The notes under the pieces: generated by a model
Database searches by the model: none
What the model was told of the DNA's origin: nothing
Seen by the model: only the letters and a program-made list of their open reading frames with translations
Shown here: positions 1-9,190 of the stretch, one piece after another
How positions within the stretch are numbered: the stretch's first letter is position 1
How the letters are laid out: every line of letters begins with the position of its first letter
Origin: CANKHA01 sp963750965
GTDB taxonomy: Bacteria; Pseudomonadota; Alphaproteobacteria; Rhizobiales; Xanthobacteraceae
Direction of reading: 5' to 3'
Length of the DNA stretch: 64,000 bases
Assembly (NCBI GenBank): GCA_963750965.1
Contig: CAVVSK010000014.1
Coordinates: 186,001-250,000 of the forward strand
Translations under genes and position numbers: made by a program

Positions 1-755
1 ACGGCGCCGCGATGCCGGCGATGATCGAGCCAAGCACCGCGCCGACCAGGCCGACCGGCGGCGCGACCACTTTCACGATCCGCATCGTGAGCTCGGCCTT
101 GGACACCAGCGCGCGTTCGTCCGCCGGGATGGCGGGCACCATGTCCGGGCGGACGATGCCGAGGATCAGGATGTAAATGCAGTAGATGCCGGCCAGCATC
201 AGGCCCGGGATCATTGCGGCGGCGAACAGCGTGCCGACCGACTCATTCAGGATGTCGGCGAGCAGGATGAGGATCAGGCTGGGCGGGATGATCTGCCCGA
301 GCGTGCCGGAGGCGCAGATCACGCCGCAGGCGAGGCCCTTGTCGTAGCCGCGGCGCAACATGCCGGGCAACGTGAGCAGGCCGAGCGTCACCACCGTGGC
401 GCCGACGATGCCGGTGGTCGCGCCCATCAACACGCCGACCAGCACGATGCCGATGCCGAGCCCGCCGCGCAGCGCGCCGGCGGCGTGGCCGATCACGTCC
501 ATCAGATCTTCGGCCAGCCGCGACCGCTCCAGCATCATGCCCATGAAGACGAAGAGCGGAATCGCGAGCAGCGTCGAATTGGTGACCACGCCGAAGATGC
601 GGTGCGGCAGCAGGTTGAACAGCAGCGCTGCCAAAGCCGAGATAGCCGAAGACCAGGCCGGAGATCGCGAGCGTCATGCCGACCGGGATGCCGGCCAGCA
701 GCAGCACGAAAAACGACACCAGCATCAGGATCGCGAGGATTTCCAGGCTAAACAT
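1..755 (-). CDS. TRAP transporter large permease (DctM-like), 3'-truncated by window edge, frameshifted
   Basis: This is the large membrane subunit of a TRAP transporter, the ion-coupled permease that takes substrate from the periplasmic DctP receptor. The ATG at 755 opens a hydrophobic N-terminal segment (about residues 1-42, ending GYLGFG). The frame then breaks near 630 and continues one frame over with DctM-like sequence (LLFNLLPHRIFG, then hydrophobic helices) to the window edge, where PVGLVGAVLGS is still in frame. Removing one base near 630 restores a continuous protein. The start overlaps the stop of the upstream DctQ gene by 8 bp, so the two are probably translationally coupled. The C-terminus lies outside the window and the substrate cannot be named. 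Confidence 0.8.
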
Positions 756-1261
756 CCCGCACGCTCCGATAGGCGATGTAGCTTTTGATCGCCTCGGACA
801 GCGATTGCGCGAAGAAGAGCGCGAAGCCGATCGGGATCAGCGATTTGACGACGTAGCGGTAGTCCATCCCGCCGGGATTGGCGGAGCCTTCGTTGACGTT
901 CCAGGATTGCTGCACATAGTGAAGCGACAAGCCAGATCACGATCAGCGAGAACAGCATGCACAGGACGGCCGTGATCACGTCGACCAGGTGCTTGTTGCG
1001 CGGGCTGAAGGAAGCAAACAGCACGTCGACGCGGACATGCTCACCATGCAGCATGGCATAGGACATGCCGAACAGGCAGATCGGCACCATGATGTGCCAT
1101 TCCAGCTCCTGCGCCCAGATGAAGCCGATGGAGAAGCCATAGCGCAGCAGCACATTGGCGCCCATGACGAGCGCCAGTCCGAGCGCCAGCCAGGACGTGA
1201 TGCGGCCGACGAGATCGGTGAAGCGGTCGATCCCGTCGGCCAGTCTCTTTGCAGCGATCAT
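748..1261 (-). CDS. TRAP transporter small permease (DctQ-like), frameshifted
   Basis: This is the small four-helix permease subunit of the same TRAP system. The N-terminal 110 or so residues read as DctQ: a hydrophobic segment, then the WAQELEWH and GEHVRVDVLF motifs typical of the family. The frame breaks near 930. The next frame continues SLHYVQQSWNVNEG and ends with a last membrane helix and an Arg-Asp-Val tail at 748. Removing one base gives 170 residues, normal for DctQ. It lies between the receptor gene (1383-2468) and dctM, and a palindromic repeat separates it from the receptor. Membrane anchoring and coupling to DctM are inferred from the family. Confidence 0.8.
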
Positions 1262-1285
1262 TCAGCTCCCCCCGGGGCCCTCACT

Positions 1286-1369
1286 TGTCATGCCCGGCCT
1301 TGTGCCGGGCATCCACGTTCTTAGCGAAAAAGGAAGGCGTGGATGGCCGGGACAAGCCCGGCCATGACA
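1286..1369. repeat. Intergenic palindromic repeat (CCGGGC type)
   Basis: There are long imperfect inverted arms. TGTCATGCCCGGC with GCCGGGCATCCACG occupies 1286-1322, and CGTGGATGGCCGGGAC with GCCCGGCCATGACA occupies 1330-1369, so the whole element folds into a cruciform or hairpin. I recognise it as a family scattered between genes in Bradyrhizobium-like genomes. It sits between the TRAP receptor gene and the permease genes, where it could stabilise or attenuate the mRNA. Confidence 0.75.
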
Positions 1370-1382
1370 CTTTGCCCTGGCG

Positions 1383-2468
1383 TCAGGCCTTGCGGATCTT
1401 GTTGTGGTAGACGGTTTCGCTCATGTCGGCCCAGGCGTCGTACTTGGCCTTGTAGGCCATGTAGGAGTCGTGGACTTTCTTGGTCACCGGATCCTTGGCG
1501 ACAGCCTCATCGAGTATTTTGTTCGTCGCCTGCCGCAAGGCACTCACCACGGCGTCCGGCAACGGAGCGGCGATGACGCCCTGGTTCTTCACCAGGTCGT
1601 CCATGGCCTCGGCGTTGTTCTTCTGGCACCAGGCTTCGCTGATGACCACGCAGGCAGCGCAGGCATTTTCGACGATGGCCTTCAAGTCCGCCGGCAGGCT
1701 CGCCCATTTTGCTTTATTGACGATGAGCTCGCTCGCGGTGGCCATCTCGTGCCAGCCGGTCGTGTAGTAATATTTCGCGACCTTGTGCAGGCCGAGCTGG
1801 CGGTCGAGAAACGGCCCGACGAACTCGGCGGCGTCGATCACGCCGCGCTCGAGGTTGGGGAAAATCTCGCCCGGCGCGATCAAGCGGGAATCGACGCCGA
1901 GCTCCTTATAGACGCGTCCGGCCAGCCCGGGGATACGCATCTTGATGCCGTTGAGGTCCTCTGGGGTCTTGATCTCCTTGCGGAACCAGCCCGTCATCTG
2001 CACGCCGGTATTGCCGCAATAGATCGGCACGAGATTGAAGCGGTCGTAAACCTCGCGCCACAACTGGGCGCCGCCGCCGTCATAGTACCAGCCGTTGAAG
2101 CCCTGGAAGTTCAGCCCGAAGGGCACGGCGGTGAAATATTGCGCGGCGAAGCTCTTGCCGGTCCAGAAATAGGAGTTGGCGTAGTTCATCTCGACGGTGC
2201 CCGACGAAACAGCGTCGAAGCCTTCCGCCGCCGGGATCAGTTCGCCCGCGCCATAAAACTGGATTTTGAGGCGGCCGCCCGACATGTCCTCGATGCGCTT
2301 GACCAGATCCTTGGCGCTGCCCGGACCGGTGGAATAGAAGGCAGCGTTCGGCCCATAGAAGCTCGTCATCTTCCAATTGAACGTGGTCTGGGCTTGGACG
2401 ATCGCCGGCGCGGCAACCGTGCCGGCCGCGCCCGCCAGAGCCAATTTGGTGAAATCTCGACGACGCAT
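1383..2468 (-). CDS. TRAP transporter substrate-binding protein (DctP family), Tat-exported
   Basis: This is the periplasmic solute receptor of the first TRAP system, 361 residues. The ATG at 2468 is preferred over an upstream in-frame start because a GAGGGGAG ribosome-binding site lies just before it and the protein then begins with a twin-arginine signal (MRRRDFTKLALAG, cleavage near AQA). Family motifs follow: TGPGSAKDLVKRIEDMSGGRL early, an internal RIPG near residue 180 and PGEIFPNLERGVIDAAEFVGP, the usual ligand-pocket stretch of DctP proteins. It probably binds a carboxylate, but the ligand cannot be read from sequence. It is first in a receptor-DctQ-DctM unit on the minus strand. Confidence 0.85.
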   Translation of the reverse strand: MRRRDFTKLALAGAAGTVAAPAIVQAQTTFNWKMTSFYGPNAAFYSTGPGSAKDLVKRIEDMSGGRLKIQFYGAGELIPAAEGFDAVSSGTVEMNYANSYFWTGKSFAAQYFTAVPFGLNFQGFNGWYYDGGGAQLWREVYDRFNLVPIYCGNTGVQMTGWFRKEIKTPEDLNGIKMRIPGLAGRVYKELGVDSRLIAPGEIFPNLERGVIDAAEFVGPFLDRQLGLHKVAKYYYTTGWHEMATASELIVNKAKWASLPADLKAIVENACAACVVISEAWCQKNNAEAMDDLVKNQGVIAAPLPDAVVSALRQATNKILDEAVAKDPVTKKVHDSYMAYKAKYDAWADMSETVYHNKIRKA

Positions 2469-2850
2469 GGCAACGCTCCCCTCTGTTTGCAGCCGCCCGT
2501 CTACAAGCAAGCCATGGGCCAGTTGCAGGTCTTATTGTTGAGGGACATCGTCCAGCCGTTCAAGCCGCCATGCAAGCGGGAATCGCACCCCCTGCGACAA
2601 GCGGCGCATCAGACTTTGGGCGAAGACGTCAGCAGGGCGCCTGGTAAAAGTGCAGGCCTCTGGGTACCGGCGAGTACCGATGGCATTGGTCACCACCACA
2701 AGGCTGTCCCTGCACGCTGTTGCACCACAGCGATCAAAACCGCGCCATCCATTGGTTTCCGAAACATTTTTCCGCAGCCGCAAGGGGATACCCTTACAAC
2801 ATGGGATAGGCGGATGTAGGCTTGGTGCGCTTCGGACCTAGGGAGGAACG
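2469..2850. other. Divergent intergenic region without a recognisable gene
   Basis: This 382-bp gap separates the minus-strand TRAP receptor from the plus-strand cytochrome/propeller gene, so it should hold both promoters. Short open frames on both strands lack ribosome-binding sites and family resemblance, so I do not call them. A GGGAGGA ribosome-binding site lies at its right end, just before 2851. I see no clear -35/-10 pair or sigma-54 site. Confidence 0.5.
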
Positions 2851-4491
2851 ATGATGGTCAAAACAAAAAAGCAGGTGTTCGCCGGGCTGGCGGCGGTTGT
2901 TCTACTGGTGCTCGGCTACACACCGGCCCAGAGCGCAGATATTTACAAAGGAACGCTGGAAGGCGTGGTCAAGGATGCTTCCGGCAACCCGGTCGCGGGC
3001 GCCTTTGTGAAACTAAGGAACACCGAGAAGCGGCTCGGTTTCATGGTGGTCAGCCAGGAAGGCGGCGCTTTCAGCGCCAAGCAGCTGCCGGCTGGCAATT
3101 ATGAAGTGCAGAGCATCGGTGGGGATTTCCAGAGCAAGTGGTCGGCGCCGGTCGCGGTGCCTGAGCAGGGGTCGGCCAAGGTCGATCTGGCTCTTACCGA
3201 TACGCGTGCGCCCGATCTGCCTCCCGCCTGGCCGCGGCGTTTGCCGCCCGAGATCGCGGAGACCATGACGCTCCCCGAAGGACCGGGCAAAGAACTCGCC
3301 GAAACACGCTGCAATTCCTGCCACACCCAGGGAAATTGGGCCGGGCGCGGCGCCGACCGTAAATATTGGCACGAACAGGTCGTCGAGATGCGCGGCTTCA
3401 TGAAGGAAGCCGGCATGCCTGATTTTACCGATCACGAGGCCGAAGTCCTCATCGAGTATTTCGCAAAGAATTGGGCCACGAAGCCGCCGCCCGATGCGAA
3501 CAGCCGTCTGCCGCGCAGCCTGATGCAAGGCGAAGCGCGTAAGTATCGCGTCGTGCAATATGATTTGCCCAATCCCAGGGTGGAACCGCATGACGTCGCC
3601 GTCGATCCCAACGGCATCGCCTGGTCCAACCAGCGCCTAGGCGGCGTCATCAGCCGCTTCGACGGCCACACGCTGGCTTATACTGAAATCGCTCCGCCCA
3701 TGATCACAGCGCCGAAAGCGCGGCCGGGCAACCTGCAGATCAGCAAGGACGGCATCATGTGGTTGCCGGATCCGAACGAGAAGCGTTGGCTGAGCTACGA
3801 CATCAAGAATGACAAATGGACCACCGTGCCATTTCCCTCGACCATGCTCGGCCGCGCCAACGGCAACAGCATGGCGCTGTCGCACGATGGCAGCGTCTGG
3901 GGCGCGGGTCCAGGAGCGCTGCGCAGGTACGACCCCACTACGGAAAAGTGGGAGCAATTCGTCACGCCGACCTGGAACAAGACCAAGAAAAATCCCGGCG
4001 GCTATGGAATTGCCGTCGCAGGTGACGGACGCGGCTGGATGGCGCTCCAACGCACCAATGTCATGGCGCGTGCCGACGCCAAGACCGGAGAGACCGACGA
4101 GTTCAAGATTCCGGTCGAAGGCACCGCTTTCCCCCGACGCATGGCGACCGATAATACCGGCGATGTCTGGGTTGCCTTGTGGCAGGCCGGCAAACTCATG
4201 AAGGTCGACCAGCGTACGGCGGAGATGACGGTTTACGACCCGCCGACGCCGATGAACGGCGCCTATGCCATCACCATGGACCGCAAGAACGGCTACATCT
4301 GGTTTACGGAGCACCGGGTAGACAAAATCGCGCGGTTCGATCCCAAGACCAAAGAATGGCTGGAGCTGCCGCTGCCGCAGGCCGAGACGGACGTGCGGCG
4401 GATCGAAATCGATCCGACCAATCCGAACCGGATTTACTGGAGCGGCGTGGCCTACAACGCCAGGATCGGTTACGTCGAGCTGCTCAATTAA
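2851..4491 (+). CDS. Secreted carboxypeptidase-regulatory / c-type cytochrome / Vgb-like beta-propeller fusion
   Basis: This is an exported three-part protein of 546 residues. A Sec signal peptide (residues 1-29, ending QSA) is followed by a carboxypeptidase-regulatory-like beta-sandwich (about 32-110). Next comes a small cytochrome c domain with one haem-binding CNSCH (154-158). The rest, about 225-546, is a repeat-rich beta-propeller resembling virginiamycin B lyase/SMP-30, with recurring DxxGxxW blades. Mature protein would be periplasmic with covalent haem. The propeller might bind or oxidise a substrate and pass electrons to the haem, but this is inference and true lyase activity is unlikely. 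The start follows GGGAGGA. Its neighbour is an exported dienelactone hydrolase on the same strand. Confidence 0.7.
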   Translation: MMVKTKKQVFAGLAAVVLLVLGYTPAQSADIYKGTLEGVVKDASGNPVAGAFVKLRNTEKRLGFMVVSQEGGAFSAKQLPAGNYEVQSIGGDFQSKWSAPVAVPEQGSAKVDLALTDTRAPDLPPAWPRRLPPEIAETMTLPEGPGKELAETRCNSCHTQGNWAGRGADRKYWHEQVVEMRGFMKEAGMPDFTDHEAEVLIEYFAKNWATKPPPDANSRLPRSLMQGEARKYRVVQYDLPNPRVEPHDVAVDPNGIAWSNQRLGGVISRFDGHTLAYTEIAPPMITAPKARPGNLQISKDGIMWLPDPNEKRWLSYDIKNDKWTTVPFPSTMLGRANGNSMALSHDGSVWGAGPGALRRYDPTTEKWEQFVTPTWNKTKKNPGGYGIAVAGDGRGWMALQRTNVMARADAKTGETDEFKIPVEGTAFPRRMATDNTGDVWVALWQAGKLMKVDQRTAEMTVYDPPTPMNGAYAITMDRKNGYIWFTEHRVDKIARFDPKTKEWLELPLPQAETDVRRIEIDPTNPNRIYWSGVAYNARIGYVELLN

Positions 4492-4631
4492 CCGGCGGCT
4501 AAAAAAGCCGGGGCCTGCATTTTGGCGGAACGCGGCTTTGTGCCGCGTTCCGATTTGGGCATCCGGGCGGGAATACAGGACAGCGCCCGCATGTTAATAT
4601 CAACGCATAACAACTTCCGGGAGATGTGTTC

Positions 4632-5507
4632 ATGGACCAGCGTATCATCGACCTTTACGACAGCTTTACCCACGGTTTTATCAACCGGCGCGAATTTATG
4701 GACCGCCTCGGCGTTTTGGCGGGATCGACCGCGGCTGCCACCGCCATCTTGCCTTTGCTGCAAAACGACTACGCCCTGGCGCAAATAGTGCCGGAGAATG
4801 ATGCCCGGCTGGTCGCCGAGACCGTGAGCTTCGACGCACCGGGCGGCAAGGTGTCCGGCTATCTCGTGCGGCTGAAGGAAAAAGGCAAACGGCCGGCGGT
4901 GCTCGTCATTCACGAGAACCGCGGCCTCAACCCGCATATCAAGGATGTCACCCGTCGTCTCGCGCTCGAAGGCTTCCTCGCCTACGGCATTGACCTTCTA
5001 TCCACCTCCGGCGGCACGCCGACGGATGAGGACAAGGGCCGCGACATGATCGGCAAGCTGAACCTGGATGAGACCGAGAAGCAGGCGGTCGCCGCCGTCA
5101 CTTTCCTGGAGAAGCATCCTGAGTCTACGGGCAAGGTGGGCGCCGTGGGCTTCTGCTGGGGCGGTGCGATGATCAACCGGCTCGCCGCCGCCAGCCCTGA
5201 GCTCGGCGCCGCGGTGCCTTATTACGGCCGCCAGATCCCCGCCGACCGGGTGGCGAGCATCAAGGCGCCGCTGTTGCTGCAATATGCCGAGAACGATCAG
5301 GGCGTGAACGCCGGAATTGCCGCTTATGAGGCAGCGCTGAAGCAGAACAACAAGAAATTCACGATGTATACCTATCCGGGCACGCAGCACGCCTTTAATA
5401 ACGACACCGGCGGCGCACGTTATAACAAGGAACAGGCGGAAATCGCCTGGGGCCGCACCATTGCCTTCTTCAAGGAAAACCTGGGCGCCCCGCCGAAGGC
5501 CACCTAA
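4632..5507 (+). CDS. Dienelactone hydrolase family protein, Tat-exported
   Basis: This is an alpha/beta hydrolase of the carboxymethylenebutenolidase family, 291 residues from the ATG at 4632; the GTG at 4626 is less likely because GGGAG is better spaced for the ATG. A twin-arginine signal (NRREFMDRLGVLAG, residues 18-31) sits behind an unusual 17-residue leader. The catalytic domain shows the expected triad: Cys175 in GFCWGG, Asp222 in ENDQG and His253 in TQHAF, with Glu95 in HENRG. It may hydrolyse lactone or ester substrates in the periplasm. It follows the cytochrome/propeller gene by 140 bp and ends in a strong terminator. Confidence 0.85.
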   Translation: MDQRIIDLYDSFTHGFINRREFMDRLGVLAGSTAAATAILPLLQNDYALAQIVPENDARLVAETVSFDAPGGKVSGYLVRLKEKGKRPAVLVIHENRGLNPHIKDVTRRLALEGFLAYGIDLLSTSGGTPTDEDKGRDMIGKLNLDETEKQAVAAVTFLEKHPESTGKVGAVGFCWGGAMINRLAAASPELGAAVPYYGRQIPADRVASIKAPLLLQYAENDQGVNAGIAAYEAALKQNNKKFTMYTYPGTQHAFNNDTGGARYNKEQAEIAWGRTIAFFKENLGAPPKAT

Positions 5508-5527
5508 CCTCGGCCTCACAAATGCTA

Positions 5528-5557
5528 AAGCCGCCCGAATTCCGGGCGGCTTTTTTA
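5528..5557 (+). terminator. Rho-independent terminator after the dienelactone hydrolase gene
   Basis: A perfect GC-rich hairpin, AAGCCGCCCG-AAT-TCCGGGCGGCTT, is followed by six T residues and lies 20 bp after the stop codon. Since the opposite-strand gene ends at 5581, it may also act for that transcript. Confidence 0.9.
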
Positions 5558-5580
5558 TTCGGCATTCCGGCGCGCCGGTA

Positions 5581-5757
5581 TCAGCGCGCGCCTTCCTCCC
5601 CGTAGAGGACTGTGCGCACGAAATCATAGAGCAGCAGAGAGCCGACCAAAACAAAGATGATGATGAGCGGCAGCGCCTTGACCCACCAGACCATGATGCC
5701 GACGAAGGCGAACAACATTGCAATGCCGATAATGCCGGTAATCAGGACCGTTATCAT
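5581..5757 (-). CDS. Small two-helix membrane protein, 58 aa
   Basis: This short gene starts at ATG 5757 and ends at TGA 5581. Its product has two hydrophobic stretches (about residues 3-24 and 29-44) and a charged tail (RTVLYGEEGAR). The start codon overlaps the amidase stop codon as ATGA, a standard sign of translational coupling, which is the main reason to believe it. No family is recognised. It could be an inner-membrane partner or regulator of the amidase/TRAP unit, but that is only positional inference. Confidence 0.6.
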   Translation of the reverse strand: MITVLITGIIGIAMLFAFVGIMVWWVKALPLIIIFVLVGSLLLYDFVRTVLYGEEGAR

Positions 5758-7148
5758 TTCGACTTCCCTTTCCGGGCCGGCGGCTTGGGTCCGGCTTTCG
5801 CGGCTGCTCCGCGCGTGCGGCCTCCGCGGGCCAGATTGTTGACCAGCCAGGACGCCGTACGCAAGAGCCTTGCATCATTGTCACGGCGGCCGACCAGCTG
5901 GACCCCCATGGGCAATCCTTCCTCGGAACTGAGCAATGGCAGCGTAACCGCTGGCAGGCCGAGATAGGTCCAGATTGTGCAGAAGATCGGATTGCCGGTT
6001 GCATGGCGGCCCTGGGGCGCAGGGCCCAGCGCCGCGGGTGTAATGATGGCGTCATATTCGTCAAAAACCGAATCGATCGCCTGCCGGATTGTGTCGATCG
6101 CCGCGATAGCGCGCTGGTGCTCCACCGCCGAGTGGCGGCGACCGCGCTCGATCAGCTGGCGCAGGACTACACTGAGTTGCTCCCCGCCCTGCTCATAATC
6201 ACGATGCAGGTTATGCGCCATCTCCGCTTCCATGATAACGCGATGGAAGTCGATCACGCGCGCGAGGCTGCCATCCAGGTCGACTTCGGCCGCGCTTTCA
6301 CCGAGGACCTTAATCAGCTCGGCGAAGGCTTCCTGCGTGATGGATTCCGCCTGATCCCAAACCGGGGTGCGCACGAAAGCAAAGCGTGGCGGCAGCGGCG
6401 GCGCGGAGGCGGCGGTCGCGGCATAGCGCGGCACCGCCATCGGGCGCGTATCGGGATCCTCGGCATCGTAGCCGGCCATCACCTCGGCAAGCAGAGCAGC
6501 GTCCTCGACCGTGCGGGCGAAGACACCGACGGTGTCGAGTGTGCGCGATAGCAGCAACGCGCCGCTGCGCGGGATGATGCCGTGGCTCGGCTTGAAGCCG
6601 ACGACACCGCAATAAGCGGCAGGCCGGATTACCGAACCATTGGTCTGCGAGCCAATGGCGCCGGGCACCATGAAAGCGGCAACCGCGGCGGCGGAGCCGC
6701 TCGACGAACCGCCGGGCGTGCGTTCCGGATCATGCGGGTTTCGGGTCTTGCCGGGGCTGAAATAGGCATATTCCGTGGTGACGGTCTTGCCCAGAATGAC
6801 GGCACCGGCCGCGCGCAGCCGCGCGACCGCCACCGCATCGCGGCGCGGCGTGCGTCCGGCCCAAAACGGCGAGCCGAGTTCCGTTCCGTAGTCGCCGGTA
6901 TCGAAGATATCCTTGATGCCGAGGGGCACGCCGTGCAGCGGGCCGATTTGCTGGCCCTGCATGCGCTGGCCGTCGGCGGCCTCTGCCTGTCGCAGCGCGT
7001 GGTCGCGATCAAGAAAGGCCCACGCTTGTATGTCGCCGTCGACCTGCTCGACGCGCTCAAGGCAAGCGGTCACAAACTCCCTGGAAGTAATCCGCCCTTC
7101 GCGAATGTCGGCCGCGGCCTCCGTCAGCGACAATGCGGACAAACTCAT
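5754..7148 (-). CDS. Amidase signature (AS) family amidase
   Basis: This hydrolyses a carboxamide to acid and ammonia through the Ser-cisSer-Lys triad of the AS family. Counting from an upstream GTG at 7157, the Lys is at about 82 (GIKD), the Gly/Ser-rich GGSSSGS loop is at 149-155 and the nucleophile Ser is at 175 in QTNGSVIRPA; subtract 3 for the ATG chosen here. Length is 464 residues, normal for the family. The C-terminus carries an extra Ala/Pro/Lys-rich tail (about 25 residues). It is cytoplasmic, with no signal peptide. It lies 24 bp downstream of the second TRAP operon on the same strand, so the imported solute or a derivative may be its substrate; that is inference. Confidence 0.85.
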   Translation of the reverse strand: MSLSALSLTEAAADIREGRITSREFVTACLERVEQVDGDIQAWAFLDRDHALRQAEAADGQRMQGQQIGPLHGVPLGIKDIFDTGDYGTELGSPFWAGRTPRRDAVAVARLRAAGAVILGKTVTTEYAYFSPGKTRNPHDPERTPGGSSSGSAAAVAAFMVPGAIGSQTNGSVIRPAAYCGVVGFKPSHGIIPRSGALLLSRTLDTVGVFARTVEDAALLAEVMAGYDAEDPDTRPMAVPRYAATAASAPPLPPRFAFVRTPVWDQAESITQEAFAELIKVLGESAAEVDLDGSLARVIDFHRVIMEAEMAHNLHRDYEQGGEQLSVVLRQLIERGRRHSAVEHQRAIAAIDTIRQAIDSVFDEYDAIITPAALGPAPQGRHATGNPIFCTIWTYLGLPAVTLPLLSSEEGLPMGVQLVGRRDNDARLLRTASWLVNNLARGGRTRGAAAKAGPKPPARKGKSK

Positions 7149-7171
7149 GAATGACACCGCACCCGTCGAGC

Positions 7172-8515
7172 TCAGTTGTAGAGGTAGTCAGGCAGCCACA
7201 ACACCAGCTGAGGGAAGATGTAGACCAGCACCATGGTCATGAAGACCATGAAGACAAATGGCAACGACCCTCTAAAGATATCCGCCAGCTCCACGCTCTT
7301 CGGCGCGACTCCTTTCAAATAGAATGCAGCCATGGCCACTGGCGGCGTGTTGAACGCGGTCTGCGTGTTGAGTGCCACGAGGATGCCGAAGAAGATCGGG
7401 TTGATGCCAAAATCATCCAGCAGCGGCAGGAAAATGGGCACGAAGATGATGATGATCTCGGTCCATTCCAGCGGCCAGCCAAGCAGGAAGATCAGGGCTT
7501 GGGTAAGCAGCAGGAATTGCGTCGGGCTGAGATTGAGCGAGAGAAAGAAGTCCTCGACCACTTTTTGGCCGCCCAGCACGGCAAACACCGCCGAGAAGGT
7601 CCATGAGCCGATGAACAGGAAGCACACCATCGCCGAGGCGCGCGCGGTCAGATAGACCGATTCCTTCAACATCTGGAAGCGCAAGGTGCCGTAAGCGGCG
7701 GCCAGCACGATACTCGCCAGCGCACCGGCGCCTGCCGCTTCCGACGGCGTGGCCAAGCCGAACAGGATGGCCCCCAGCACGGCTACGATGAGCAAAGCCA
7801 GCGGCAGGAACGCGGTCGTCAATTCCCAAATCACCGTCTTCAGAGGCACATCCGTCTGCTCTTTCGGCAGTTTGGGGGCGAGCGCAGGATTTATCATCGT
7901 CCGGGCGATGATGTAGACGACGTAGAGAGACGCCAGCATAAACCCCGGGATGAAGGCGGCGGCATAGAGCTTCACCGCCGAGACGCCCGCGGTCGCCGCA
8001 TAAACGATGAGCAGAATGCTGGGCGGGATCAGGATGCCGAGGCAGCCGCCCGCGCAGACCACCCCAGCGGAAAGCCTTACGTCATAGCCGGCACGCAGCA
8101 TCGCCGGGAAAGCCAGCAGTCCCATGAGCGTCACCACGGCGCCGACGATGCCGGTAGCGGTTGCAAACATCGCGCAGGTGACCATCGTGGCGACAGCCAG
8201 CGAGCCCGGCACGTTCTTCATCGAGATTTGCAGCGAATGGAACAGCCGGTCGAGAATATTGGCGCGCTCGATCAGATAGCCCATGAAGAGGAATAACGGA
8301 ACGGCGACGAGCACGTCATTGGAGGCGACCTCGAAGGCCTTCTGCACCAGCAGCGTGAAGACACGGTTGGAGAAAAATTCCTGGCCTGCCGTGTAATAGG
8401 CGTAGTAGCCGAAGGACACGCCCATCGCCATCAGCGTGAAGGCGATCGGGAAACCGAGCATGATGATGAAAATAAACAGGCCCAGCATCAACATGCCAAC
8501 TTGCGGGTCGGTCAT
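7172..8515 (-). CDS. TRAP transporter large permease (DctM-like)
   Basis: This is the 12-helix permease of the second TRAP system, 447 residues, intact. Hydrophobic helices run throughout, with the family motifs GFPIAFTLMAMG near the N-terminus, VPLFLFMGYLIERA (about 95-110), TGIVGAVVTLMGLLAFP and CAGGCLGILIPPS (about 160-180). It overlaps the DctQ gene by 4 bp (ATGA), so both subunits are probably made in step. It works in the inner membrane with DctQ (8512-9144) and the receptor (9246-10373). Confidence 0.92.
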   Translation of the reverse strand: MTDPQVGMLMLGLFIFIIMLGFPIAFTLMAMGVSFGYYAYYTAGQEFFSNRVFTLLVQKAFEVASNDVLVAVPLFLFMGYLIERANILDRLFHSLQISMKNVPGSLAVATMVTCAMFATATGIVGAVVTLMGLLAFPAMLRAGYDVRLSAGVVCAGGCLGILIPPSILLIVYAATAGVSAVKLYAAAFIPGFMLASLYVVYIIARTMINPALAPKLPKEQTDVPLKTVIWELTTAFLPLALLIVAVLGAILFGLATPSEAAGAGALASIVLAAAYGTLRFQMLKESVYLTARASAMVCFLFIGSWTFSAVFAVLGGQKVVEDFFLSLNLSPTQFLLLTQALIFLLGWPLEWTEIIIIFVPIFLPLLDDFGINPIFFGILVALNTQTAFNTPPVAMAAFYLKGVAPKSVELADIFRGSLPFVFMVFMTMVLVYIFPQLVLWLPDYLYN

Positions 8516-9144
8516 ACGCCGGTCTCCTTATGTCCCGGCAGCGGCTCCAATTCTTCCAGCGGCGGAAGGCCGGCGTCCGCAAGATGCTTCTTTTCGGCGA
8601 GAATGATCGACTCCGTCTCCTCGACGTCATGCATGCGCCGCGGCCATACGCCAGTCTGGATACAGAGAATGCAGCGGCAGATCTCTGCGATGCCCTGTAA
8701 CAGCAACAGGACGCCGGTGACGGGGATCAGCGCCTTGAGGGGAAATACCGGCACGCCCGCCGGGCTGAAGATGCTGACTTCCCTGAAGCGAACGGAAAAA
8801 GCCGCGTAGTTCCAGCCGGAATAAATAAAAGCGAGCACTGCCGGTATAAAAAACAAGATGTAAAGCACGAGATCCATGCTCGCCTGCCGGCGCGGCGGCC
8901 AGAAGCGATACAGCACGTCCGCGCGCACATGTCCGTTGCGCGCCAGCGTATAGGCGCCGGCCATGAGGAAGAGCGCGCCGTAGTTGATATAGCTGAAGTC
9001 AAAGGCCCAGGAAGTCGGCGCGCGCAAGACATAGCGCACGAAGACCTCGTAGCTGATGCCCAATGTCAGAACGAGGATGAGCCACGCAAAGGCCTTGCCG
9101 ACCCAGGTGCTCAGAGCGTCAATGATAAAGATAAACCGTGTCAT
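8512..9144 (-). CDS. TRAP transporter small permease (DctQ-like)
   Basis: This is the small permease partner of the preceding DctM, 210 residues. Four hydrophobic segments are visible, with FVRYVLRAPTSWAFDFS and NGHVRADVLYRFW, the usual DctQ signature after helix two. A hydrophilic tail of about 45 residues after the last helix makes it longer than most. The stop overlaps the dctM start. A 101-bp gap containing a strong stem-loop separates it from the receptor gene, consistent with higher expression of the receptor than of the membrane subunits. Confidence 0.9.
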   Translation of the reverse strand: MTRFIFIIDALSTWVGKAFAWLILVLTLGISYEVFVRYVLRAPTSWAFDFSYINYGALFLMAGAYTLARNGHVRADVLYRFWPPRRQASMDLVLYILFFIPAVLAFIYSGWNYAAFSVRFREVSIFSPAGVPVFPLKALIPVTGVLLLLQGIAEICRCILCIQTGVWPRRMHDVEETESIILAEKKHLADAGLPPLEELEPLPGHKETGV

Positions 9145-9190
9145 GGACGGACACGCGCAGCTAACGGCACGAAGACCCCCCTAGAACAGC

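Noticed and set aside
1404..2819. Long plus-strand frame opposite the TRAP receptor gene
   Set aside because: It is the antisense shadow of a GC-rich gene, with no ribosome-binding site or family resemblance. Similar frames opposite glcF, malate synthase, pgk and others were dropped.
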